From Calycina herbarum (taxonomy: Eukaryota > Ascomycota > Leotiomycetes > Helotiales > Pezizellaceae), in NCBI GenBank assembly GCA_001414485.1, contig LLEY01000225.1, positions 17,669-81,668 on the forward strand: DNA of 64,000 nucleotides, written 5' to 3'. This document shows, piece after piece, positions 48,017-60,313 of this stretch. The notes under the pieces are model-generated. The model ran no database searches. It was given only the letters and a program-made list of their open reading frames with translations, and was not told the DNA's origin. Numbering within the stretch: the first letter of the stretch is position 1; every line of letters begins with the position of its first letter. The position numbers and the translations under genes were made by a program.

Positions 48017-49537
48017 ATGGCAGCTCATATTCCTGCGAAGCTTAAGAGCGCCGACCTGACCAGATTCGTGGTTCGCGCTGCGCAGCTGGAATCAGCGAAA
48101 CCAGTTATAGCTTATTGGTGTACATATTTCTGATTATCCAAGCTTCTTATCGCATCTGCTAACAATAGACAGGCGAGTATTGGATTGTCAACCAGATTCT
48201 CTCCAAAGGCCTCCACAATGGCGACGCTGAGACCCTGAATTATACCACCACTTTGATGGACAAATTGGAAAAGGTACGCGGAATTTGGAGGAAAATTTCG
48301 CGATTATCTCAGGGCATATACTGAAGAGTGGGTGTGAGCAGATCAAGGCGGAAAACCCAACAAACGATGCGATTATCGACGATGTAGCAGGACAAGCATA
48401 CGTCGAACAATTTGGATTGGAGACCTTTCAGAGAGCAGATCGCGCGGTACAAGCGGATAAAGTGACCAAGTTAGTCAACGAATCAACCAACATCCCCATG
48501 CGACTGAGTACTGATATAATTACAGACAAACAGCGGATACCTTCCAAGCGGCAGCGACCTTTCTTGAGTTAGTCAATATATGGGGAGAACCAGATAACGA
48601 AACCCGGGCGAGGATAAAATATGCAAAATGGAATGCTGTCAGAATTGTGAGAGCGTTAAAGGAAGGAAAGGATCCCAACGAGTCGAATCCCAAGCCCGAA
48701 CCAGCTCCAGAGGAGAACCTACCAGAATTAGATCCAAACGACCCCGAAGTACAAGGACTAGGAGAACCGTCCAAACCACGACAAGCCTCGGTGGAAGATG
48801 TTCCTGATGAGCAAGATCAAGTAGATGCAAGACTTGCAAGGCAATCGTCTATTGATCGATCTCTACATCCTTCTGCCCAAGTCTCAGCACGTGGATCGCC
48901 TGGCGTTGGTGCTTCTAAACCTTTCGACCCCTATCCTCGAGATGGATTTCCCTATAACGCTGTTCAGGACGACAACGTATCGCCATTGGAATCACCGAAC
49001 GATAGGAATAGCTCAGTGGGAGGAGGATATTTCCCAGAAGTGCCAACATTCACAACAGAGACACGAGACGCAACAATGCCAACAGCGCCTCCAGAAGATG
49101 TAATTGATTTGGGTCTACCTAATCAACCTTCCAACGCTCCAGGAATCTCGCCGGATTTTGAATCATTTCCTCCCCCTACAATAAACCAACCTCAGGCACC
49201 CCCAAGTCCTCCACCACAACAATTCTATCAACAGGCTCCGCAACCACTCGTTCAGCCTCCAGTTCAGCCTCCAGTTCAGCCACCTACAATCCCAACATAT
49301 GTACCACCCCATCCTACGGCTAACCAACCACATATCCCCCAACCACCACAAGCTCAATACCATCAGCCTCCTCCCAGCGCACCACAACCCCAGCCACAGC
49401 GGTATAACACCGACGATGCTTCGATAGCAAAGGCGCAAAAACACGCAAAATGGGCCATTAGTGCCTTGAACTTTGAAGATCCCGCGACAGCAGTTAGTGA
49501 GCTCAGAGCTGCTTTGCAGACTCTGGGTGCTCAGTGA
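48017..49537 (+). CDS. Vacuolar sorting protein VTA1 (ESCRT/MVB pathway)
   Basis: Exons 48,017-48,119, 48,173-48,273, 48,342-48,469 and 48,526-49,537 give 447 aa (introns 53, 68 and 56 nt). The N-terminal VTA1 domain has the tandem-MIT helices: PAKLKSADLTRFVVRAAQLE, then CEYWIVNQIL, YVEQFGLETFQRADRAVQA and FLELVNIWGEPD. A Pro/Gln-rich linker (~residues 180-390) follows. The C-terminal helix pair AQKHAKWAISALNFEDPATAVSEL is the Vps4-binding (VSL) domain. VTA1/LIP5 stimulates the Vps4 ATPase that disassembles ESCRT-III. The linker contains a short repeat (three VQPP units). Confidence 0.92.
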
Positions 49538-49800
49538 GTAGGAGATAATTTGGCGCTAGCAAATACCCTTTTGTTGTATGTAATATAAAATTATTTATTC
49601 ATGATGTGAAAGTTTTTTTTATTGATTGATGAAATCTAAAATCTTTCTTTCGTGTTTTGTTCTTCAACTTTCTCGGTCTTGCTTTGGTTTTGTTGGCGAA
49701 CCGATCTCCTGGGGAGTGTTCCACTAGTCTCGGAGTCGATGCTTGCACTGAAATTTCGTTAGTACTCCCTTCCACCTGTAGTTTGTTTCTGGATTTGTTC

Positions 49801-50058
49801 TTACAAACTCCATCTCTCCCCGAAGATCCTATCGAAGTTCAAGGGTTCGAATTGGTTTTCTTTTCCTATCTTTTTGGGGAGGTAGGTCTTTTCAACCCTG
49901 TTGTTGTTCTTGGGTTTAGACTTGGACTTGCTTTTGTTTTTGCTTTGAGGTTTGGACTTTGACTTTGTTTTTGCCATGTTGGAGAGGGAGAGACGCTCGA
50001 GATCCAAATCCATTTTCCGGGGTGCATGGGGTGACGGTGGTATTTTATCGTGGGACAT
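49801..50058 (-). CDS. Small Lys/Ser-rich hypothetical protein
   Basis: 85 codons. The centre is a KSKSKPQSKNKSKSKSKPK-like tract; the C-terminus (ENQFEPLNFDRIFGERWSL) looks less repetitive. No family recognised. It could be a small nuclear or nucleolar protein or a chance frame. An inner ATG 27 codons downstream is also possible. Confidence 0.35.
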   Translation of the reverse strand: MSHDKIPPSPHAPRKMDLDLERLSLSNMAKTKSKSKPQSKNKSKSKSKPKNNNRVEKTYLPKKIGKENQFEPLNFDRIFGERWSL

Positions 50059-51263
50059 CGTCTAAGTGGGTGGCGTGGAATGAGGACAAAGAAAGAGGGT
50101 TGTGAGGTTGAAGACAAAGGGACTTGAGCCATTTTTTCTGGGCTTAGCGCTCTGCGCGCGTCGACGTGGAGTTTTTGATTCTTGGGTATGGTTTGGTTCT
50201 TGGGGTATGGGGGTGGGCGCTGTTGGTGGTTGATATACTAGGTTTTCAAAGTTTATGGTATGAGCTTGAGTGTTCTTGGTAAACTCTGGAGGGGATCAGG
50301 AGGACTTCCTTGTATACCAGAGGAAATTTCTGTCACATTTGAGAAGAAGTGAGTAGCCAAGATCATGATGGTTGTCTTTGGAAAACAATTTTTTTTGGTG
50401 ACCGAGTTTGGAGACTTGAGTTACGAACGTTTTTTATCGAGAGCGCGGCTTACTGGCAACTGGTGTAGGGGCCGGAAGTATCGCGAGTAAGCTGCGAGGA
50501 ACGAGACATAGCAGCTAAGCAATCTTATGTTGGTCGATTGTTCCATAACTGACAAAGATGACCTTGTATCAGATAATAGTAAGTGCTCTCGATTTCTTTG
50601 AGACAATCTTGTTAGATTCATTTGTTCATATTTGCGAGCAAGCTGCGAGTAACGCGGACGAGGCCAGCGCTCTACCTAACGTTGGTCAAGCACTCCCGAG
50701 TCCCAAAATACAAGAACTGAGAAGTAACACCATGCATCAGAAAGTTACAAGTTCTCTGGGACTTTCTGATAGCCTCTCGAACGTTGCGCCCCGAAAACCA
50801 GAGATTTTGTGGATATTCGGAGCATGTCTTAGACTTCTGTGACACTGACCAAATTTCTCATTTTCAGGTAATTTCACGACTCCGACACATTTTGATCTTG
50901 CAATTTCCAATGTTTCAAGCTCAGACTCATTCGAGAAAGCATTCTTTGAGAAAGGAACTAGATGGTTTGTATAGTACCTGCATAACCTCTTACTTACAAG
51001 TGCCCTCGCTCCGAAATTCGAGTCTTTGTGTAAAATTGGATAAGAAACGTCATGAGTTTTCGCAGGATATTTCTTTCTTGTTTTCTGGTGCTGTTATTTA
51101 ACTGATTTTCAACTCGAATCGATTTTGCAAGTCGATACGTCGTTCTCCAACGAACGCCCAACAACCAATATTCTCCAGCCAACACCACATCTACCCCGAT
51201 CTCGCAGCCACACCACCACTCCACTCGACGCCCAACCCCCAGTTTCAAAATCTTTCCAGAAAA
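50059..51263. other. Intergenic, no gene seen
   Basis: Frames such as 50,558-50,842 and 50,994-51,248 show no domain features. The stretch from 51,140 to 51,260 is pyrimidine- and CA-rich and probably forms the promoter/5' leader of the next small gene. Confidence 0.45.
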
Positions 51264-51518
51264 ATGTGCACTAATCGCGCAAGCGCAAGTGAAAACACAC
51301 CCTCACCCTCACCCTCACCGCAACAACCTGTCCTTCTGCCCAAAGGAGCAGGAAAAGAAATACCCTCTCTCAACAAAGATTCGACGACAACAGAGGCTAA
51401 GGTCTGGAATTGGAGCTGTTGTATATGCGGAAAGCAGAATCCTGGGAAAACAGGGATTTGTACCAACGAAGATTGTGGACATAAAACTGATAGGTGTTTG
51501 GATTGTTTTTCTTATTAA
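51264..51518 (+). CDS. Small zinc-ribbon protein
   Basis: 84 aa, intronless. The N-terminal half is Ser/Pro-rich. The C-terminal half WSCCICGKQNPGKTGICTN followed by EDCGHKTDRCLDC has CxxC, CxxxxC and CxxC spacings resembling RanBP2-type or related zinc fingers. The function is unknown. The well-spaced cysteines argue that this is a real gene. The ATG lies after a pyrimidine-rich leader. Confidence 0.55.
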   Translation: MCTNRASASENTPSPSPSPQQPVLLPKGAGKEIPSLNKDSTTTEAKVWNWSCCICGKQNPGKTGICTNEDCGHKTDRCLDCFSY

Positions 51519-51960
51519 AGGCTGATCAGACGGGATGAGGGAGTCGGACTGGGTGTTTATTAGAAAGGCAATAGAAAAAGACCTCAGTTGGTATCAAATT
51601 GCTTGCCCCCCACCCCTTTGAATTAAGCGAGTCGACCTGAAGTTCTCATGTTTACATAGGTATTGTTAATACAGAAATATAATAGAACAAGTATGGAATC
51701 GTGACCAGTCATGGCGACACAAAAGACAAAAAAAGAAACTTGTGATGTCTGGTAATTAATTTCATTATCATTATCCTATACCATCCCAACCCATTCCATT
51801 CTCTCCACTAACCAATCATCACAAAAAATATCCATTCTTTCTTACCCAAGCGCCCCAATAAATATGCCAAATACCCATCCTCTCAAATAAAACGCCAAAC
51901 CCATCTTCCCAGTCCACATCGACCACCCGCAATCCAACTACCCCCTTCCCTGGACTTTCT
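51519..51960. other. 3' flanks of the converging zinc-ribbon and CHK1 genes
   Basis: About 440 bp without a gene. A chance minus frame here runs into the CHK1 3' end. Confidence 0.5.
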
Positions 51961-53636
51961 TCAACCACCAGGAACATAAACGCCCTCCCTGCACAGCACA
52001 GTGACATTTTTGAAGAATCTTCTCCACTCCAGAGGATCACCCTTGACCTTCACAAACCTAACCTCAAGCAGCTCCACATCCCCAGTGAAATAACTATCAA
52101 CGACAATATCACCAGTGAGACCGCACATCCTCCCATCAAGCGTCTTGATCTTAATCCATCCCTGATGTTCCCTCCCACTCATCTGAGAAATCGGTGGTGT
52201 AGGAATATTAAGTTGATGTAACGCCGAACTAAGAAGTTGTAACAGTAAAGGCGCAGAGAGATGGGAGAAAAATCTCGTGAGCGAGTAATTAGGTACGATA
52301 TCGCGGAAACGACGGGCGTATTGGGTTAAGGAGTAGGGGACCGAGGGTGTGGGTGCGAATTGCGACATCGAAGGTTCATCGGCGAGGATATCGAGGGAGG
52401 GTGTTGGGATGTTGGTATGGAGGGAGGTGGGTTGACTGGCGCTTATTGCTGCAGCGTTCACTCTTGGGGGTCGTTCCCAGTCGAACATTACATCGTTTAT
52501 GGGGGCTTCAGGTTGAGTAAATGAAAATCGCGGTTGGTTGTCTGAGTCGAGGTCCATTGCGTCTTGGCTTTGACGGGGTCTTTGGGAGGTGGTGGGTTGT
52601 TGACTGAAGTCGATGTGCAGACCTTCTAGCATTTTTGTGGCGAGGGTTATTTGGTTCGTTATTTTTCCTGAGGTGGACATGAGGGTGTTCTTTCGTGTGA
52701 ACCAGGGGTGGGCTTTAATTTGGGGGAAGTTGAATCTTTGGGTACAGTCTGTATTCATCATTCCTCGGAGTAATGATAAGACTGATTTGGGTAGTCGTTT
52801 CCATAATTCATCTTCGCTGTGTCCTCGCTTTCCGTTGAACTCTTGGAATTCCCAACTCATGTCCGTAGGCTCATCCCAAGGTGTATTACCGACGAGAAGG
52901 ACGAATAGAACCACCCCACAAGACCAGATGTCGCACATATTTGCTGAATATCCTGCTGCTTTTGGTCCTCCTCTCGATTGAGTATTCTTTGAACAGGTAA
53001 TGACTTCCGGCGCAATATATGGAGGGCTTCCACACATGGTCGTGCTGAGCTTAGTCTTGCCCTGGTACTCAAAAAGCGTAGCCAGTCCAAAGTCGGCAAT
53101 CTTCAAACTCCCAGAATCCGAGAGCAATATATTTTCCGGCTTGATATCTCGATGGGCAACGCCTTTGGCATGCATATAAGCAACCCCACTAATCAATTGA
53201 GAAAAGTAGAAGTGTGCAATGTCCTCACTAACTCCCACATCTGCCTCGATTTTATCGAATAGGTCGCCACCCTCAGCATATTCCATGGCAATCCATTTCC
53301 AGACATTGTCTTCGCCCGTAGCGAACCATTCTATGATATTTGGGTGTTGGCCTATGTGCGAGTGGAGAGAGACCTCCATGGCGATTTGTTTTGCTGAGAT
53401 TCGGCCATGTTTTACGGCGTAGGCTTTGTGGATGAATTTGACGGCGAATACGGGTGTTGTATCGGTGGGAGGGATGGCTTTTTTTATTCTACAATTAATT
53501 AGAGATTGAAGATGTGAGAGGAAATTATGAGTTTGAATGGTGAAACATACGATGCATAAGCTCCTCTGCCAATGGTCTTTGATATTATGCGGAAAGGGAG
53601 GTCGCGGGGTAAAGGATCGAGTTGACTCTGCATCAT
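51961..53636 (-). CDS. Checkpoint kinase CHK1
   Basis: Exons 53,636-53,551 and 53,488-51,961 give 537 aa (intron 62 nt). The kinase domain shows the Gly-loop IGRGAYAS, the VAIK-like Lys in FAVKFIHK, HRDIKPENILL (catalytic loop), DFGLAT and a GSPPYIAPEV activation segment, then DIWSCGVVLFVLLVG. After a Ser/Pro/Gln-rich linker with SQ sites, the C-terminus (GWIKIKTLDGRMCGLTGDIVV) matches the Chk1 KA1-like regulatory domain. ATR-type kinases phosphorylate it to block mitosis after DNA damage. The start is uncertain: two tandem ATGs lie at 53,636/53,633. An alternative is a tiny exon, ATG followed by GTTAGT near 53,715, spliced to AGTCAACTC. Confidence 0.9.
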
Positions 53637-54296
53637 CAACACGGCATGGTTAGATGGGATGAATAGTATAACTGAGAGAGGGACGGGATTCAGAGATTTA
53701 TCATGTAATTACTAACCATTTTCAAATAAGTGCTGTAGCTCTATTAAAAGCAAAAGTAAGTGCAAGTATGGTATTCCAATGAATTGTACTATTGTCGCGT
53801 CAAGTTTCAAGATATAAATTCGTCGCGTCGGCCATTGGTGATCAGGCTCCGGCGGGTGGGTGCAGGCTGCAGTGAATGGTCGTGGTACCAGTTACTGTCG
53901 GGTAGCCTCGCGCACAGGGCAGGGCATTGTCCAGCGCGTGGCGTTGTCAAAGGAACCGCTCTCGGTCTCTCGTCTCGGTCTTCAAGTAAACACCACCACC
54001 ACCTCCCACCATCCGACTGCTCTTGAAACCTACAAATTCCACCACCAACGCTTGCTTTGTCCGCCACAATCGCTTGCAAGCTTCTTCTTCTTCTTCTTCT
54101 TCTTCTTCTTCTCAAGCGATACAAGCAATACAAGCAATACAAGCAATACACTCGACCTACTCCATCCACAATCCCATTCGCAACACGCTCTTTATTGTTG
54201 ATTCTTCATCGCCACATCCGATTACTTTCGGCCTCGCACACATTCCACTCCATCACCAGCTCCTCCAACAACCACCCAAAACCCCTCATTTCCACC
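53637..54296. promoter_or_regulatory. Divergent promoter shared by CHK1 and UBE2C-type E2
   Basis: 660 bp between two cell-cycle genes. GTCGCGTC occurs twice (53,793-53,800 and 53,822-53,829); its complement GACGCGAC contains the ACGCG core of MBF/MCB sites known from yeasts. A further GCGCGT is at 53,934. Co-regulation in S/G2 is an inference. Confidence 0.45.
54081..54149. repeat. (CTT)n microsatellite followed by four 9-bp repeats
   Basis: A CTT run occupies 54,081-54,112 and is followed directly by four units of AAGCRATAC at 54,114-54,149. It lies about 150 bp upstream of the E2 start, probably in its leader or promoter. Confidence 0.9.
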
Positions 54297-54950
54297 ATGA
54301 ATTACGATATGGAAGATACCCAAAACTCGGCTCCTGGCAGTCTGCAGGCTGCTCAAGCAACAAAATTGGCAGCCCCAAAGAAAGGCTCCGATGCCCAAAG
54401 TACAACAAAACGGTAGGTTATGTCCCCTCAATCTCGCGCCTCTCCAATCTAACCCCAAAGCCAGCTTGCAAACCGAATTAATGCAACTCATGACCTCCTC
54501 CGCCCCAGGAATCTCCGCCTTCCCCTCGGCCGACGGCAACCTCCTCTCCTGGACCGCAACCATCGAAGGCCCCTCCGAGACGCCCTACGAAAACCTAACC
54601 TTCAAGCTCTCGTTCGCCTTCCCCTCAAATTACCCCTACGCCGCGCCCACCGTCCTCTTCAAAACCCCAATCTACCACCCTAATGTCGATTTCTCGGGTC
54701 GCATCTGCTTGGATATTTTGAAGGATAAGTGGACGGCTGCCTATAACATCCAAACTGTGTTGCTGAGTTTGCAAAGTCTTCTTGGGGAGCCGAATAAGTA
54801 AGTGAAATCTATATTGAATTGTGTTAGGAGAGCTAATTTTTGGGTAGCGCATCACCTTTGAATGGCGAGGCTGCGGAATTATGGGACAAGGATCCGGAGG
54901 AATTCAAGCGGAAGGTTCTTGCGAGACACCAGGATATCGACGATGAATGA
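54297..54950 (+). CDS. Ubiquitin-conjugating enzyme E2, UBE2C/Ubc11 type
   Basis: Exons 54,297-54,412, 54,465-54,797 and 54,848-54,950 give 183 aa (introns 52 and 50 nt). The UBC fold is complete: [43 protein letters not shown], then [16 protein letters not shown] with the catalytic Cys, [19 protein letters not shown] and [11 protein letters not shown]. The N-terminal ~40-residue extension is typical of UBE2C. This E2 feeds ubiquitin to the anaphase-promoting complex. It is divergent from CHK1. Confidence 0.92.
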
Positions 54951-56752
54951 TCATTGGGAATCGAAATGTGGCATAATGAAATGATGGGATTTGGCGTAAG
55001 TGTGCATACATGCGGGATGGAGGAGGGGTCTTCTTTTTTCGCCCATTAAAACATCATGGAATGGAGGCGGAAAAGGCGTAACTATGGAAACGACTGTATC
55101 GTCACACGATTGCATAGGAGATCATGAGGCACACCTGTTTGTGAGCTGATATACTTTGGATCATTGGATTCTAGTATGTTTGGGGAGAATGCCAATTAAT
55201 TTGTTCCTTGGATTCACTCCAGTTGAATTGTGTGATTGGAAGTTTGTGACAGGTGGTGCCAAGGGCGCGAGGGCATAGAAGAGTCACAAGTGGAGATGCC
55301 TCGTGGCTGGTTTCTTAAAAGTTGATTCTTACACGTTTTTGCTTTTGCGTTACATCTTGAAGATTGCTTTGATTTCCCCCGCAACCAATGCATAGTTATT
55401 GCGGTGGTACCTTGTTGTCATAGAAACTTCGAAGAGTCTAAAATATCAATCGGGATGCAATGGTTTGCTTGAGATTGTCTTTTACAATGTTTTGCTTGCA
55501 TCATCCATCGCGAGGCGCATGGAAAATTTGGCGTGAGATACTTGGTGATTGATGAGTTCCTTTGCGAGTTGCCTATCGCTTACTTGCGGGTTATCAATGG
55601 CTTACTTGCGAGTTACTCACAGCTCGGTCGCAGCTCGGTCGCAGCTTACTTGTGAGTTCGTAGCTTAACTGTACGTTCGTAGCTTACTTGTATGTTTATG
55701 TTCGGAGCTTACTCGCAAGTTAGTGGGTTACTCCTGGGTAACTTACGCGAATTGAAGTGTTTCGCCTTTTTTGGTTTTTTGAGGGTAGCTTCTGTATTGG
55801 TAGGATCGCGTAATTTGGCAGGAGGTAATGCGGAGGTACTTGGAACTGCAGATCCACCTGTAAGCTCAGTTAGTTTGGTAGGAAGAAATCGTAGAATCAA
55901 GATTCACTGACAGTCAATACTATGTATGACTTGCGTAGTCCTTTGGAGATTTTGTGAAATCTACTGCCAAAATGGGCATGCGAGGGTTATTATAACTATG
56001 AAAAGAATACCCGAAGACTCGATAAATTTTAAGTTCAAGGATCTATTTATTTTGAGAAGGTTTCAGTTGTAACGAGGGCAGGACAAATAGCAGACTGTCT
56101 CTGATCCTTAGCTCTATTGTTGTATTGTCATTTGCGTAGGGGAATTATTTCACATCAATGCTTACTCTAACGCTCGTAGCTAACTACTATTTTTATTGCA
56201 TAGTTTATTTCTTTAATGTCCCCAAGTACATGGAATTATATTTCATGGCATCGTTTAATAAGACTCCTATTCATCAAATACATTCTACTTTATTGTTATC
56301 TGGAATCAAATTCCCCGTTACCTTCTCAGCCCATTTGTTCTTTCATTTTTACGATTTTCAACATTATTATTTAGTATTCTTATTCACATAAAAACATCGT
56401 CTATTTACGAGTAGCGGTTAATCATTTATATTTACTGTGCCGAACTGAATTATTTTCATATCATATTGACTTGATACAGCACCAAACATGTCAAGTAAAG
56501 CACGCATCCGTCATTCCAGTGAACTCATACGTGTTTGCATAGAGAGCCAAAATCCTATCATGTGATTGCTCGCAATAGTTAAAAGCAGCACACCACCTTC
56601 CATCTATCTCCAAACACTCATAGAAACGACATCATCCACCAACATCATCCACCGACATTTGACATTCCTCCCATTTCATACCACCTCCAACGATCATATC
56701 CTTCTTCGCATTGTCATCAGACAATATCGATACTCTCCTTCTTATCGTCAGC
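54951..56752. other. Long intergenic region, no gene seen
   Basis: 1.8 kb with only short frames. 55,560-55,740 carries degenerate repeats. From 56,150 it is AT-rich. 56,580-56,750 is pyrimidine-rich and probably the leader of the next gene. Confidence 0.45.
55560..55740. repeat. Degenerate short tandem repeats
   Basis: Repeats of a GCTTACTTGYRWGTT-like word (GCGAGTTAC, CAGCTCGGTCG twice, GTAGCTTACTTGTATG) recur every 15-25 bp. The unit length is irregular. Confidence 0.55.
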
Positions 56753-58546
56753 ATGGCTCCAGGTAGACTCGAGGACAACGCCCAGAACACCTCTTCATCA
56801 ACCCTGGCCAACAATCCTCCTTTAGTTGGCATATGTTTTTTGCCAACAGCTAAGATCAATCACCCATCAGTCGGTATGTTAAAAACACCTTCTTCTTTCT
56901 TGTGGCAGCTTCTAACTTCTTTCTCTCGTCAGTTGACGTGCTGCAAACACAGTGCTGTTATTTTGCGGCTCTATCCGATGTCTGCCCTGCATCTGGTGGA
57001 CCAGGGTCACCAGACTCTCTTTATCCTGACGACAAACCCCAAACATCTCGGCCGGTTATAAATATGGAGCTACAACCAGTTAGCGTATCAAAAGCAACAT
57101 CTTCTTTTCCAAGTTCAAGACTTCAAAAGGTTTTTCTATTCGTTACTCCTACTCCGACAACATCCAAAAAGGAAGAGCGACCAACCGAGCAACAAGCTGT
57201 TTTCCCATACGCTTGCCCACATTGTCTGCTTTCTCTTGATTACCCATACGTAAGTAAGCTCAGCCACTCTATCAACGCAGCGATGAAAGCTAAGGTCATA
57301 TAAATAGGAACCACATCTCTCCAAGCCACCGTTTACTCTTGGTTTAGTTGAAGCGTGGCTCCAACAATTGTTATTGACCCCCCAACTCCCACCCGAGACT
57401 CCGCCAGACGTTCCCTCTGATATCTGCGTTTACGACACCTCTACTGAACCTGAACTGGACTGGACAGTTACAATGACTCCAATCCCCAGCAATCAAGTAT
57501 TAAAGTTCAGCAATCTTGAGGTGGCGCTCAAAAAAGAGAATATCCTCACCTTTCCACGGGGGTCGCCTCTTGACGAACCGGAACACCAGCACTTGAAGCA
57601 AGATGTGAAGACCATTTTAGAGACAAAGCCTCATTATCAAGCTGACGCGATTGACGACCCTGATGCCAAAGTTGCACTCGATATACTTCATAACGATCCA
57701 GCTAGTTTCAGTATTGGGGAAACCATATTCCTTAATACGATCCACGTTCGTTTTGACAAAGAAGACTCTCTCTGAAAAGCCTGTGGCACCAAACCAGCAA
57801 AGCTCCAATCGCTGAAGTACAACAGCCAAAGCCCTCAGCCAAAAACAGTTGTCAAATACAACCGCTATCACTTTGGGATCAAGGACATTCCAGCCCGAGA
57901 TGTGACTTGGAACAAATGTTGGGAGGGAATGTTTACCAATGCAGAAATCAAGCACCTGCGTATGTCTTCGAAAAATCGGTCAGAGCGTTTCTGGGGATTC
58001 CACGAAAATGCATTCAACGATGAGGAGAAAAAGATAGGAAGCCTCCCTCAGCCAGCTATGCTACAAGTAGTCGAAAAACTCTATGCTGTTTCACTCATAT
58101 GGCACGACGGTTCTTCTCTAGATGGAGGAATCACAATAAAAGACAGCATAAGTGCTAGCAGAGATGGTGCGATTTTGGTTGCAACACTGAGAAATTTTTT
58201 CAGTCAGGTACGAGAAAAGGTGGCTGAACAAGCTGCTGCGGGTGGACAAGCTCCTGCGGGTGGACAAGGACCTGCACCAGCAGCAAAGGAACCTGACAGG
58301 GACACCTTTGTGTTTTCTGTTTTAGGAACAGCTCAAACTGGATTCACTTTTTACATCCACTGGGCAGAGGTGGATTCAAGTGTGACTCCTCCTACTGTTA
58401 CGTATCTTATGTCAGAGGTCCACCAGGCACGTCTTCGTAATCCTACAGACCTTAATGACTTGCGATCCATTTTCTTGTCCATAATCAAGTGGATGAGGGA
58501 GACGCGGTTGAAGAAAATAAAGGACGAGCTGGCAACGTTGAGATAG
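56753..58546 (+). CDS. Uncharacterised four-exon gene
   Basis: Exons 56,753-56,873, 56,933-57,249, 57,308-57,745 and 57,803-58,546 give 539 aa. I recognise no family. Introns 1 and 2 are canonical (59 and 58 nt). Without intron 3 the frame meets TGA at 57,773-57,775; a 57-nt GTTCGT...AAAG intron (57,746-57,802) removes it in phase. RRP41 in this window uses the same GTTCGT donor. The N-terminal part contains YACPHCLLSLDYPY. The C-terminal part (SERFWGFHENAFN, QVVEKLYAVSLIWHDGSS, DTFVFSVLGTAQTGFTFYIHWAEV) looks folded. A duplicated (A/P)AGGQ segment lies near residue 410. If intron 3 is not used, the gene carries a nonsense codon. Confidence 0.6.
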
Positions 58547-60313
58547 AGAGGAGGAATGGGATTGGTTGTTTGTCTTTGCAGTCCAGCAGGCTAGTAGGCT
58601 AGTATGCTGAGAGACGACAGAGAGGCGAGGATAGAGTGGTGTTAGGAAATTGGTTTTGGTTTTGGTGGTAGCTGCTTTGGTAGTGATGGTTTGCTTGTAT
58701 GATGTTAGTGCTGAAGTTGGGGTTGGAGTTGGAGTTGGAGTTAATTTTATGTTTTCTTTGAAGCATCGTCTGAATAATGATGAAGTGATTTCAGTGTATA
58801 ATAAATTTGGAGCTGAAGATTGCAGTAGCCTTAGGCACAGCAACACGTGAGGTCAGCTGTAATGAAAAGACCTGGAAATGGAGAGCTTACCTTGTGATTC
58901 CGAAACCTTGTGTTAGTATGGATGTAGGTCGCAGAGTTCGACGCAGAGCCATGAGGATATTTCGGGCCGTTTGTAGGAGTGGGGGTGTTGAATGAGTTGT
59001 TACTACCTGGGGCAGACTCACTGGAGACATTGTTGAGAGGATTAAATGTCATGATGATGAATTCGGACAGGTGATAAGAATGGCTCTTGAAGAGCTTAGG
59101 GAGAATGGGCTGCCGAAGGAAAGAATATAGTAAAGTGGTGTGAAATTGTTGTCATCAGAAGCTAGGGAAGTGGAGGGGGAAAAGGGAATAAGGAAGGGGG
59201 GCTGGAAGCAAAAGGGTGATAAGCCTCCTCGCGGCAAGAATTACCACTTTCGCGATTACTCACAGCTCGAGCGGTCTGTCGTCAATTCGTACTTTGAATT
59301 CAGCGGGCTCATTCAAACGAGCGTCAATTTTAAGTGAATGCAGTAGCTAGATTCTGAATTTCGGCTTGTATTAGGAATTGTATTCAGCCACCTTGAGCCC
59401 CGTAATGAAATGCATCCGATGTAAGGTCACCGGGTCAGGCAATACAATACGACTGACAGAGCAGATTAGAAATCATAACATATTGTTCATATCTCGACGC
59501 GAGATCGCTCGTCAAAGAATGTCACCAAGGGACATAAAAATAGCTTAACAGTAAGCCGCATATATGAATCGCATCTACTTTGAACAATTATAAGCGATCG
59601 AGGTGGATGACCTGATTGTAATATTCCCAGTTTAGAAGGAATTAGGGGAGTGAATCACGTGGTCGCGTAATATTACCCCACTTTAACAGAATCAACTCCT
59701 AAGTGCTGAATGTTTGTTGCTAATATTAATTCCGCCTCTCGAATGAAGTTTCGAGTCATAGATTGAAGTAGTAACTTCACTCTTTATATAAAAATCTCTT
59801 TTATTCTTTTAGCTTTTAGGTGTGTTCTCTACTGTTACTACAAGTGAAGTTTGATCAGGAAAGGAGGCTGAGAGATGCTATGAAGGGGTCCGGGCGTCAA
59901 AGTCGGTCGATAAATACCCTTTCAAACCCCTTCGAATTCCCTAAAACCCATTTTGATTACCCCAACTGCACATCTAATTGCCCTAGCCGCACTTCAAATT
60001 GCCAAACACCCACCGTCAACCGCAAACTTGAACAACCCTATTCAATCATCTAGACGAGTCCTCGAACAGTGAATTAATTTACTCGCTTCAATATGCTGCT
60101 GCCGTGGCTGTGTATTATCTTGGTAAGTTTGGGTTACTTAAGCTTCCTATTTCTTTACAACTCTACAAACTCTAGACAACTACATCTCCACTGGCATACA
60201 CACCACTAATCACCACAGCCTCGTTTAGACTCTCGTGGTCTTCCCAGAGATCTTCAGTAAGCAACTCCATTCCCCCTTCGCTTTTCTGCTGCATAGCTGA
60301 TCCCTTCAAAGGC
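58547..60313. other. Intergenic region, no gene seen
   Basis: 1.8 kb. 58,700-58,742 holds a (GTTGGA)n-like microsatellite. Frames at 58,412-58,846 and others have simple-sequence composition and no domain. An upstream exon of the following membrane-protein gene might begin near 60,091 (an ATG followed by a GTAAGT donor), but I cannot prove it. Confidence 0.4.

Noticed and set aside
50558..51101. Overlapping plus frames of 94 and 105 codons
   Set aside because: No domain, and they overlap each other in different frames.
58412..58846. 144-codon minus frame rich in Thr/Pro
   Set aside because: It arises from a microsatellite and the antisense of the 56.7-58.5 kb gene.
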